Shown here: piece by piece, positions 1 to 10,933 of the stretch
Layout: each line of letters starts with the position of its first letter
How positions within the stretch are numbered: position 1 is the stretch's first letter
NCBI RefSeq assembly: GCF_905475395.1
Contig: NC_058337.1
Location: 105,270,368 to 105,334,367 of the forward strand
DNA from: Chrysoperla carnea
Lineage: Eukaryota; Arthropoda; Insecta; Neuroptera; Chrysopidae
Reading direction: 5' to 3'
Length of the DNA: 64,000 nt
The notes under the pieces: generated by a model
Seen by the model: only the letters and a program-made list of their open reading frames with translations
Database searches by the model: none
Told to the model about the DNA's origin: nothing
Made by a program: the position numbers and the translations under genes

Positions 1-1290
1 ATTTGGTCTTAAAAGTTGAATTTCAATTTTCTTCAACGCATGTCAAAAGTATAAGTCAATTAATTAAGTGATTGAGAAGACTTATCAAGTGCAATTGAAA
101 TTCTCAGTATCTTTTAACTATGATTAATTGTATTATTTATTATGTTAATATTGCAAATATTGATGAAACATTATTAAAACTAACCTTTAACTTTTACGTA
201 ATTAATTTCGTATCCATAATTTAAGATCTGGGTATTACTGGAAATTAAATACAAAAAGCAAAATTTGTAATTGTTAATACCGTCACTTATTTCGCACTAA
301 TTTGAAGACGTAACCAAACCGCTCTAATAGAGAGCATGGGAATACCCTTTGTTAATGAAACGCTGATATGCAGTTTGTTAGCCAACGGGGATCGATTTTA
401 TATTTTATTCTCAAATATCACCATAATATTATCGAATTTCTTCCGTAAAGGAAAAATCGATAGATAAACAAGGAGTAGAGGGGATGTGCGCAAAGTATAA
501 AATTTAGAATTTTTTCAAAATAAAAAATTATTTCGTACTTTTTGATCAGTTGAAGCAAAAAAGTACTCTTGTGATTTTTTTTCTAGGCGATTCGTTTCCA
601 AAAAAAAAAAAAATTCTTAAAAAATTAGAAATGGAACATTCGTGTTTTTTTTCCAATCTCTGAGGGAATTTGCTTAGTTACCATAGCTCTTGCGCTACAA
701 ACTTTGTTTAATGTCTAATTGTCACAGTAATATCGTATTATTGATCATATATTATTGTTTTTCTTAAAAAAATATCGGTTGAATCGAACTGCTTGTGGAC
801 CTAAAAGTACCCCATAGTAATAAACTTTAGAAATGTTTTTCAGAGATCAGAATTGTTCCCTAATCTGTAGTCTAAGTAATTCTGCTCTTTTCAATTGTGT
901 AATTATACCTGCAATAAAAAACAATTTCACTTCAATTACTTATAAATAAATCTTATTATTTTTTTGTACTCTTAAAGTTAAATAACAATACTAATAATAC
1001 TTTTTTATAAATAAACATAAGTATATAATAATAAACTCTATTAACGATTTGTATAATATTTACATTAATAAACTTACATCTATTACTTTATTTAATTATA
1101 AATTAATTATTTAAATGAATGTATTACTTAAAGTGTTAAAAAAATTGTGTAATGGATAATTACTTTAAATCTTCTAATTTCATTCTGTCATCTTTAAACA
1201 ACATAAAAAAAGACATGTGTTCAAGTAATTTTATTGATCATCATTTCACACCATGATAGATAAGCCAAGACAAATCAGTGTAACGTGGAT
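1..1290. other. No gene seen
   Basis: AT-rich DNA with poly-A/T tracts (for example 601-612). The only open frames are short and lack recognisable content. No repeat boundaries found. Confidence 0.6.
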
Positions 1291-1517
1291 AAAATTAAAG
1301 AAAAAAAAACTCGTATTAAGATTTAAGATTTTTGTAAAAATGAGAGTCTCAGATTTATCGAACATGATCAAATTCTTGTACGTCAGAACTCGCATAGTGC
1401 TAGATTGGACTAATTACCGAAGAAAATTTGGTTATATAACAACATATTGTTAGATATATAACCAAATTTTTACAAAAATCTTAAATCTTAATACGAGTTT
1501 TTTTTTTCTTTAATTTT
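1291..1517. repeat. Inverted repeat, 51-bp arms with nested hairpin
   Basis: The arm at 1291-1341 is the reverse complement of 1466-1517 apart from one base in the poly-A/T run. Between them a second hairpin pairs the TTTGGTTATAT region near 1427 with ATATAACCAAA near 1457, and the loop motif AACAACATATTGTTAGATA occurs again at 1519. Probably a recent local inverted duplication or a decayed fold-back element. Confidence 0.85.
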
Positions 1518-1870
1518 AAACAACATATTGTTAGATAGGAATAGGAGTATCAGTCAACGAGCGCAAGTCATCACCTCTATATTAGTAAATTTAAAAATAG
1601 TAGAATATCACACTAAGTTTATTAAAATTGGCGTGTTGTAGAGGAAGATCAATCTTTATATGACGCTACGAAGAGCAATATATCGATTTTTGATTAATAA
1701 GCGAAAATATGATATAAGTTTATTCGAATTTCATATTTCGTTTATGGAAATTTAAAAAAAATTTCGCTTGGTTTATCAAAATAAACATATTTTATTCTGT
1801 CTGACAGTTCTTACATTTTAAACTGAAAAACTTCCATGTCTTTGAGGACTAAATACCTATAATTAATAAA

Positions 1871-2440
1871 CATGTGAAAATAAACAATCGGCTGAGTTAA
1901 TTGTTTAAATACCTTATATAAAAAGTATTGAATATCAGTGCTTGTATTATTTATATGTATAAGCTTTAAAAAAAAGAATTCATGAAGGATAAAGTAGCCG
2001 CTATTTCCACCCGAAAATTTCAAAAAATTTACAAATAAAAAATAGAGCTCCAAAAATTGACCACTTTGGCCCCCTTAATATTATCAGATGGATTTAATAT
2101 AAAAAAAAAAAAACAAACAAACAATAGACTCACTATTTGAAGCTTTACCTACAAATTTTCAACTCTCTATCTTTAAAATTATTGAGAAAATGGGAACTAA
2201 CAAAGAACTTAAGATTTGGTCCCTCACGGAAAGGATATTTACGAAAAAATGTTTCAAACAAAAGTTGTTAATAAACTTATGTTCTATCAATTGACCGATG
2301 TTGCTTGAACCTTTTACGTCTTAGTACGCTGTAAAAATATCAGATACATATATATTTTCGTTGAACACCTATACCAAACTTTTGTTTATATCAATGTATC
2401 ATCAAATTTCTAAGCGTTACAAACTTGAATAGGATATAAA
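1871..2440 (-). repeat. Family-A element, decayed copy
   Basis: Minus-strand copy of the repeat found intact at 19032, 39713 and 60340. Recognisable pieces, in order: the terminal GTGAAAATAAACAATCGGCTGAG, the ACGAAAAAATGTTTCAAACA stretch near 2242, GTACGCTGTAAAAATATCAG near 2326, and the TAAGCGTTACAAACTTG end near 2411. It is diverged and interrupted by an A-rich insertion near 2100. Confidence 0.7.
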
Positions 2441-2458
2441 AACAAGCTAATACTACAG

Positions 2459-4082
2459 TAAATAAGCCGGAAATTACCATCAAATGTGGAAAAGTGGTGG
2501 AACAGCTCCGATTTCAAAAATTTTTTGTGTACGTATTCCTTAGACCTCTAGGAACATTCAGCCGCACTAACCCTGGCATAAGAAAAAAAACTGAGAAAGT
2601 TAGGGTAGTTTTCCCATCCCCAAATTGTAACAGTGAAAACAAATCAATATTTCACCTCAAAAATAGTCTTCCGAGGGTTTTCGAGGTCGCTGATCATGAA
2701 TTCAAGGTTTAAAAACAACTGAAAATGGTTGCAACCCTATTAAAACTACCCCTAGAAGTGTCAATAATTAAAAAATTTTGAAAATTTTGAATTTGACCTC
2801 AGAAATTATCTTTCTGCGGTTTTTGAAGTCGTTGATAATGAATTTGAGAGTAAGAAGCAACTGAATGTAGTTCCAAGCCACCCCTAAAAGCCACCCCTAG
2901 AAGATACAGAGATAAAATTTTAAATTTTTAATCGAATATGGTCTTTCGGGGGGTTTTTGGCATCGCTGATCACGAATTCAAGGTCAAAAAGTAACTTGGA
3001 TGGTTGCAACCCTATTAAAACTACCCCTGAAGTGTGAATGATTAAAAAATTTTGAAAATTTTGAATTTTTTTAAATGTTTATCATTTTTACATCTGGGGG
3101 TAGTTTTTTGGGTTTGCAACCCTCTTCAGCTATTTTTGACCCTGGATTCGTAATCACCGCCCCCAAAATTACCCGAAAGACGATATTCGAGGAGAGAATT
3201 CAAATTTAAAATTTTATCACTCACTTCTAGGGGAGGTTTTAATAAGGATGCTGTTACATTTAGTTATTTTTTGACCTCAAATTCATGATCAGCGACTCCT
3301 AAAACCGCAGAGAGACAATTTCTGTGGTGAAATTCAGTATTTTCAAAATTAATTTATCATTGACATTTCTAGGGGTAGTTTTAATGGGGTTGCAACCATC
3401 CAAGTTACTTTTTGACCTTGGATTCGTGATCAGCGGCCCCAAAAACCCCCCGAAAGACGATATTCGAGGAACAATTTTAAATTTTTTCTCTGTCACTTCT
3501 AGGGGTGGCTTTTAGAGGTGGCTTGGGACTACATTCAGTTGCTTCTTGCCCTCAAATTCATTATCAATGACTTCTAAAACCAGAGAGAGACAATTTCTGA
3601 GGTGAAATTCAGAATTTTCAAATTTATTTTATCATTGACACTTCTAGGGGTAGTTTTAATGGGGTTGAAACAATCTTCAATTACTTTTTGACCTTAAATT
3701 TGTGAACACGGAACCTAAAAGCTTCACGAGACACGATTTCTTAGGCAAAATTTTGAATTTAATAAAGTTTTTGTCTCTATCACTTTAAGGGTAGTTTTAT
3801 TGGGGTTGCAACCATATTCAGTTGCTTTTTAACCTTGAATTCATGATCGACGACCTCAAAAACCCTCGGAAGACGATTTTTGAGTTGAAATATTGATTTG
3901 TTTTCACTGTTACTATTTGGAGAGTTTTGGGGATGGGATAACTACCCTAACTTTCTCAGTTTTTTTTTCTTATGCCAAGGTTAGTGCGGCTGAATGTTCC
4001 TAGAGGTCTAAGGAATACGCACACAAAAAATTTTTGATATCGGAGCTGTTCCACCACTTTTCCACATTTTCCGGCTTATTTA
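2459..4082. mobile_element. Fold-back element with tandem subrepeats in both arms
   Basis: Terminal inverted repeats start TAAATAAGCCGG (from 2459) and end CCGGCTTATTTA (to 4082). The outer about 180 bp of each side (to about 2640 and from about 3890) match closely in inverted orientation. Inside, each arm is built of diverged subrepeats of about 130-145 bp carrying GGGGTAGTTTTAATGGGG and a GATCAGCGACC-like motif: three in the left arm (minus orientation) and six in the right (plus), meeting near 3070-3090. No transposase. This is the architecture of fold-back DNA transposons. A single arm recurs at 18181. No target duplication was identified. Confidence 0.8.
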
Positions 4083-4258
4083 TTGCACTATAAGTGTGGC
4101 AAGTTTAATTTGTTTTTTGTTAGTAGCAAGTCCTCAGAAGTAAGAGTTTTTTCATTTTCAAAAATATATATCTCAGATCTCTTTGAAACTTATATATCAT
4201 ACACTACTCTAAACTTAATCTAATATCGTAAAGAATGTATTGATAGAACGAATAACTT

Positions 4259-4829
4259 TTAAGGATGGATACCATGTCAAATTCGGTAGTACATCTAATT
4301 AATTTTTTAATTAATTTTTATAGAGAATCATACATACTAATACTTTTTTTAGTAATTATCAGTAATTATAAGTATGAAATAATTAATATTGTATCTTTAA
4401 TTAATTATTTATCATAAAACAAGTATGTAATTTGACTTGAAATTTTCATAAAATAATGTCATAATGACATTTAAATGACATAAAAGTATGACTTTCCCAA
4501 AATTGAACTCAAATATTTCTACAAAAACCACGGTAAGGACCAATTTTTTTTGCATAAAATAATTCTAAAAAGTGCATAGTTTTCAAAAATTAGTTTTTTT
4601 TTTACTTGAGTCAATTTTACGTATCATATTTTTTAATTTTTGTCTAACTTAAACTACTTCCGGCAAAAATAACCCGGAGTTAATGACGCTTTCAATTTCG
4701 ATTATTTCTCTTAAACCCACGGAAAAGTACTATTTTTTTCCATGTAATCGAAAGAGTGGAGTTTAGTCTTCAACATACTTTAAATTGAATAAAATAACTT
4801 CAAATTTAATATTGGGTATCCATCCTTAA
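4259..4829. mobile_element. TTAA-flanked MITE-like element, 571 bp
   Basis: Ends are a 15-bp perfect inverted repeat TTAAGGATGGATACC (4259-4273) and its complement (4815-4829), including a TTAA at both sides, the target duplicated by piggyBac-type transposases. The interior is non-coding. It belongs to a set of similar-sized elements bounded by TTAAG(G/A) listed in this window. A pogo-like sequence GAGCCTCGATAACTC follows directly near 4839. Confidence 0.7.
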
Positions 4830-6060
4830 ACTTCTGTGGAGCCTCGATAACTCAATTTAGCAATTAAATTTTTTCGAGTTTGAGATTCCCGTTCCGCTGT
4901 ATTCTAATTTAATTACATAATATTAAGTTATATAAAAGTTTGCCCATGCTATAATGTAAGATATATACCATACAATATTTAATTGATTATATAGATGGTC
5001 TCTTATACAACAAAAACAATAATCAATAGATACTTATCATTAAATTTAATAAAATAATAAATATATACATAATGAAAAAAATAAAATAAAATAAAAAAAC
5101 TAGAAATTAGTAAATAAAAATAATAAAAATAATAATAATAATGATTATAATTATTATGCATTTGAAATATTTCCAAACAAGGAATTAATTATAGAATCAT
5201 ATATCCGTAACAATAAAAATATAAAACAATAATGAATTTTATATTTATTTTGTCTATTATATTCCACCGACATAATATTGTTATCTTATAATAATATTAA
5301 TCATTTTTTTTATTGATTAGCGTATCAAAAACTGCAAGAGCGTTACAAATTACGTATATCTGATCAAAAGAATGTAGGAGTGCCGATCATAGTAATTATA
5401 GTAAATCCTTCCTGATACAACTAAAATAGAGTTCATTCTCGATATTAGTTTTGAATGTGCTATCATTTTGGTGTTTTGAACCAGAATTAATAATTTAATC
5501 TACATATAACATAAAAAACATGCTTCTCGGAGCCTCCACCATTTGTAAACTTCTTGAAATTATGTCAATAAAATGAAAATATTAACCTAAATACCAAAAT
5601 CGAAATTTTTCATTTAAATAAATGACTTAAGTCATTAATATTGTTACTTAAATTTTAAATTCGTGTTAAAAAACGCATGTCGCGAAAGAGGTATCCACGA
5701 ATAAAATTGGGAAATAATTAAATTACCTTAATTTTTAAATGCGTGCTATAAAAACATGTCGCGATCTATAAGCATGCATTCACGTATATATTATATTGAG
5801 AAACAATTAAATTACTATACTCATTTTTGTATATAATATGTTTAGTAATTAAATTTAATGAATAATAAATTATTATTAAATTTTCAACACCTTGAGAAGT
5901 GTTATTAAACTTTACAGAACTCAAAACATTTAATAAAAACATCTTTTTTTTTGATATTCTATTGCAAAACTTTTGATTAAAAATAAATTGTTCTGCGTCT
6001 TTATTTTAAAAGGAATAAAATTAGGTATTAGATATTATTATTAAAGGTTGGATTTATATT

Positions 6061-6320
6061 TTACTAGCTGTGAACTACTCTGCTTCGATGGGAAACATTA
6101 ATTTTAAGTACAAAGATTATTGTGTTATACCCACCACTTCATATGCACTTACCTTCCTTTTGTTCACAATTTTGTCGACATCACATTAACTTATAAAATA
6201 ATCAGTGTTTCCTGTTGATTGAAAACGTCACTCTCTTATTACACTCTCATTAGAAAAAACCGTATCAAAATCCGTTGCGTAGTTTTAAAGATCTGAGGGA
6301 ACATAGGGACTGACAGTGGG
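6061..6320 (+). repeat. LINE-like 3' tail, family R
   Basis: Starts TTTTACTAGCTGTGAACTAC and ends with ATCAAAATCCGTTGCGTAG then TTTTAAAGATCTGAGGG. The same start and end pieces occur in the same order at 24088-24490. This arrangement is usual for 3' ends of insect RTE-type LINEs and their SINEs; no reverse transcriptase is left. Confidence 0.6.
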
Positions 6321-7269
6321 AAGCAACTTTACTTTACTTGATACTGGAAAGTGGGAATATTTACGGACACACTGTAGAAAACTATCATAATGGGCCTTTG
6401 TCCTAAAATTTTTTTTTTTGCTTCAAAAACTACGTTTATTGGAAAACATCAATAACTACGAAAATATGAAAGATTTAAATGTAGGTACAAATAGAAAGAA
6501 AGGAAAATAACACTTGGTGACGTCATATCATGTAATTTCCATAGAGACGACATATCAAAAGTTGTTTTGCAAGAATAAGATGGAAAAAAAATTATATAAT
6601 TGCTTATATCTTTTATATTTATCAATCGATTTTAATTATGATTAGATATCTTGTCATCAATTCTCGCACATTTTCAAATTTTAACGAAAAAAAAAAACAT
6701 TGTAATCGACATCAGGAAAAAAGCATTTTTGTTGTTGCATATAATCCGACCTTTGTTTATTACAATAATAAACCTATTATTTATAATATTAATAATTAAT
6801 TATATGTATGCAAAGGTATGATGTTTTGAATAAATAATAATATTTCTTCTATTAAAAAATAATGTACATTATTGCACACATTTGATAAAAGTCAAGAATT
6901 TATAAGGTGAAGAATGGATGTTACTTGAAGCTACTTCTTTTTGCTGCCGGGTACACAATATTTTTTTTATTCGAACGCATATTACGTCTTTGTTTTGGTC
7001 GGTTTTAAAATGAATATACAAAATTAATGTTTTTAAATACTTGGTGAGCAGAGAAATGTGCGATTTCTAAAACGCCACAAAACAAAAATCAGTCTATAGT
7101 AATTTGATAAAAGTAACTACAGGATAAAACTTTAATAAAAATTATAAATGTGGTTTAATTTTCTCGAAAATTATTTGAATTACTCATGAAATATAATGAT
7201 ATACTTAATTTTCTTGAAATTTATTTGACATTGAGGTACTCACTAACATCGGATCGTAATCCTAACTTT

Positions 7270-7475
7270 AGTGTGTAAAAGTTCAAAAACTAAAACCCCG
7301 ACGACTACAAAATCACGCTCTAAAAACAACTTCAGAAGGAAATAATTTAATCTGAAGTTGTTATGATACCAAGTATAACATCATTACAGTCGGCTGACTT
7401 CTAAAATTAAAATGTTTTCCACAGGACGAAAAAGAGGAACCCTGAGTCTAATAACGATTTTACTTCAGATGGTAC
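7270..7475. repeat. Fold-back family C, decayed copy
   Basis: Shares AACTAAAACCCCGAC, TCATTACAGTCGG, CAGGACGAAAAAGAGG and ACGATTTTACT in the same order with the intact element at 62595-62936. It contains its own hairpin, AACAACTTCAGA near 7323 with TCTGAAGTTGTT near 7350. The right outer arm is lost. Confidence 0.6.
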
Positions 7476-9050
7476 TCTATGTGGGAACAGATTGAAATAC
7501 ATAAATACCGGTCAAACAATCATAGCTCTAGCTTTTGTTGGGGTAAAAATTAGCCCATTCTCTTGTATCCTTGTAAATACGATTTAAATTTGAGTTTACG
7601 AAAATCGGAAAGTGAAAATCTACTCTTAACCAGATTTAGAAACTTTTTAATATATTCACTACGCTAGTTTATATGTTAGAATTTTTATGGGTAACATAAC
7701 GTCATGGATAAATGAAATTGCATTTTTACTCTGAAATTTAAATATTTTATATTGTACATCAGCCATTAGATGCATAAAATATTAAGTAATAATAAATATT
7801 AAGCATATAAAGATTACATAAATAAATAAATAAATATACTGAACAATTTATTTTATTTATATTTTATTAAAACAATGTTATTTCACATATTATATGGGTG
7901 TGTATTGTACCTTGGGTACCTAGTTATTTTTAAAAATTTAACATGTTAAATAGTTCAAGATAATAGCCCGCAGGAAAATAAATGTTTTTCGGCTTAAAAA
8001 ATCCAAGTGAAGTCTTCTTATCGGGATTGTCTTTATAAGGATGCAAGAAATAACCTATGAAAAGCCCAAAGCAAAATACTTGGAGTTCACCACAATTGAA
8101 TATCGTATGTTCATATAGGTTTCAAAATGTTTGAATACACTAATAACTTATTTTCGAGCCATAATTTAGAGTTATTCACGATTTGGCAACTAGAAATATT
8201 TATTGAATTGAATATTTAATTGTTTTCTTTTGGCCAATGTATGCTTTCGCCAAATTAAACGTTTATCCAGATGCATACACAGATATTTGACATCTTCCTT
8301 TTGTGAAAGTATCACGCCATTCCCCTGGATTCCCCTGGAAGGTTATTTGAACCGATTTATTTATATTAGTACGAATCCATCACTTATCCAGACATTGCTG
8401 TATGCGGTTTAGACTCAATTAAAGTTTTTCTGAAGCTATATTTGGATCCGAGTCTGGTAGTAGGATTGAATATCATCTACAAAAGTAGCAATAATCTTTC
8501 CATCTTTCACAAAGATAACAAAATTGGTGAAGAAATTGAAGATTGATACAAGATATTTTGTCTCCACGGTACAACATCTTACCCTAAAGTATATTTTTTA
8601 ATTTGACACATAAAACACTTTACTAACATAACTAACATACTAACACAATGGCACATACTTAAAACTATATAATTATTTATTCGTTCAGCATTCATACCCA
8701 AGACTTTTTGTTTTTTTTTATTGCAAATTTTTAAAAGTCATAAACCGAAAAGGTGTTATTTTTAGTTTTAACGTTCGTGATTGCATTATTTGTAATATAT
8801 AGGTTTTTTTTATTACCGATTGTTATCTATCATTATAGGTGCATAAAAACTGAAAACCAGAAGTAGGCGTTTCATACCAATAACATCTTAAGGACCGTTT
8901 CAAGGCAGGTACTCCTACTACAGTCAATATTATTCAAATATGTTCATAACGAATTTTCAAAGAGAAATTACACTTTTTTGGTTTTAACTATTAACTTTCA
9001 CCTCTATTAAAATGAAAAATGAAAATGGCTAAAAAATTAAAAAAAAATTT

Positions 9051-9122
9051 CTCTCCGGCGGGGAATCGAACCCCGGTCTCCCGCGTGACAGGCGGGGATA
9101 CTGACCACTATACTACCGAAGA
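9051..9122 (-). tRNA. tRNA-Asp (anticodon GTC)
   Basis: A 72-nt cloverleaf on the minus strand. The acceptor stem TCTTCGG/CCGGAGA pairs over 7 bp with one G-T. The D arm contains TAGTATAGTGGTCAGTATC, the anticodon loop CTGTCAC has GTC at 9089-9087, and the T arm GGGG-TTCGATT-CCCC is fully paired; the discriminator is G. Both internal polymerase III boxes are intact, and an oligo-T terminator follows on the minus strand (A-rich at 9032-9050 on plus). No intron and no encoded CCA, as expected for a nuclear eukaryotic gene. It decodes GAC and GAT and looks functional. Confidence 0.97.
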
Positions 9123-9697
9123 CTTGTATCTGATATTCAAATTTAAATATTGCATCAAATCCTCACAGAAAATGATTCAAGATTCATTTTAGGTATTTTA
9201 AATTTCATTTTTTTATTAATTTCATATCTCGTATAATAAATCTTGAAAATCGAAAATTTTATTTTGCAAAAATTATGTTGGGAGTTTTTTATCTACAATG
9301 CTACATACATTATAAAAATAGAAGATAATTTTCTTTTAACTGATAATCCGATTATTTTCAGGCAATATCATCGTCTTTTTTTTTTTAGATAGAAATATTA
9401 TTAGTTTATTACTTATAATAAGTTTTTCTACTCCATACATAATTTTTTTTTTTAAATTCATAATGTAACATTTAATTCAGTTGTTATTTAATCATAAATT
9501 AGCAATAATTTGTTAGCGGTATTATTTGTTATAATAATGTGCTATTTCCGTATAAATAATAAACTTCTCTAATTATATTTTAATTAATTATTATAAAAGC
9601 AAAATAATAAAATATGAGAAACATTAATTATAATTACTCATTGAAAAATTAACGATCGTATAATATATACAAAAAAATATAGAAAATTTCCTTATAC

Positions 9698-9897
9698 TAG
9701 GGTTCTACCTCTCCATATTTGATCGGGAGGCTCCCGAAATCGTATTGACTCTCCCGATTCCCGATATCAACATAATTTCTTCCGAGTTCAGTCAAAAAGA
9801 TTTTTTTTTAATTGTAAATTACTTGGACAATATTTATTTAAACCTCGACTTTTGGGTTTATCTCTCGACTTTCCAAAACTTGGAGGTGGAAACCCTA
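9698..9897. mobile_element. hAT-like MITE, 200 bp
   Basis: Imperfect terminal inverted repeats TAGGGTTCTACCTC (left) and TAGGGTTTCCACCTC (right, complemented). Flanks CCTTATAC (9690-9697) and CCTTAGAT (9898-9905) agree at six of eight bases, consistent with an aged 8-bp target duplication of the hAT superfamily. Inside are the short GGGAGGCTCCCGA and CTCCCGATTCCCGA motifs. Confidence 0.55.
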
Positions 9898-10287
9898 CCT
9901 TAGATACACAGTTCTCACACAGTTTCAATTAATTTTTTCAATGAAAAAGAAACTAGTATCTACTACTTCGTTTCAGAATTTGCTTCATCGAATTTCTATT
10001 TAATTATTTATGGTAACCAGTGAGAAAATGTAATTAATACATTATCAAATTCAAAATTGTAGAAAATAAAATTTACTTCAATTTATTATACTATGACTAT
10101 ATTTAATATTTATAGAAATATACTTAATATTGCACTTCTATGAACGATTCACAATATTTACTATAAACATTTCAGTTTTTTCTGAAAATACCTGGATACT
10201 AGACATCTCACATCAGACATTTAATGAAATTATGCTAGAAAATATCTCAATAAGATTTCTATCGTAATAAGATACCTATCGTATTTG

Positions 10288-10317
10288 CAGCGGATCAGCA
10301 GTTTTCCTGATCCGCTG
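10288..10317. repeat. GC-rich perfect hairpin
   Basis: An 11-bp perfect stem, CAGCGGATCAG / CTGATCCGCTG, with an 8-base loop, standing out in AT-rich surroundings. Too short for a microRNA precursor; function unknown. Confidence 0.7.
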
Positions 10318-10570
10318 TGCTAACATATAAAACTGTTTGTAAGTGCGTGTTTCAAAAGGCTAATCTTAAAATCAAATCGATGGATTTTGACGTAATTTAC
10401 TATTAAATGTTTCTTGTGTTTCAGAATTACTATTTTAATAATGTTACGACTAAGATTGTTTACAAAAAGTATACATATAGTGACTTAAAACGTGACTTGC
10501 CTTTTCAATGAAAGTAATCTAGGGGTAAAGAGAAGTTAAGTGTTGATTATAGGTTGAGTGGATGTCAATA

Positions 10571-10931
10571 CAGTAAAACCTCGATAATTTAAAAACCAAG
10601 AGAAATGTTATATAGATTGAGTTATCGAATTTTTAACTTACTAAGGTTTTAAGTTAAGGAATATGTACTTAATGGTTCCTATTTTACTTAGTGAGTTTAT
10701 GTTTTTTGTTTATTGATTATTGTTTAGTGAGATTATTTATATTGCGTTATAAATATAGATGGTTGATATTATTAAGGTCGTCAAAACATTACTTGAAGTT
10801 ACTGAGTTCCAATGCCGAAATTATTCGTTTAAGTTATAGAAGGTTAGTTATATAAGTTTTAGGCTCTGAGGAGAAGGGAACAAAAAAATGTAATAATTTA
10901 TAGAGGTTTTTACTTTTTCGAGGTTCTACTG
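10571..10931. mobile_element. pogo/Tigger-like MITE, 361 bp
   Basis: Begins CAGTAAAACCTCGATAA and ends with TCGAGGTTCTACTG, inverted copies of each other with few mismatches and flanked by TA on both sides (10569-10570, 10932-10933). CAGT-ACCTCGAT termini with TA duplication are the signature of the pogo/Tigger group of Tc1/mariner elements. No transposase; the interior is AT-rich and non-coding. Confidence 0.75.
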
Positions 10932-10933
10932 TA

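Larger units (their letters stand above)
4830..9050. other. Gene-free stretch with scattered repeats
   Basis: Apart from the LINE-like tail at 6061 and the fold-back remnant at 7270, I see only simple AT-rich sequence. A pogo-like GAGCCTCGATAACTC lies near 4839 and an isolated TTAAGGACCG near 8889 without a partner. A 60-codon frame at 8230 is not convincing. Confidence 0.55.
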
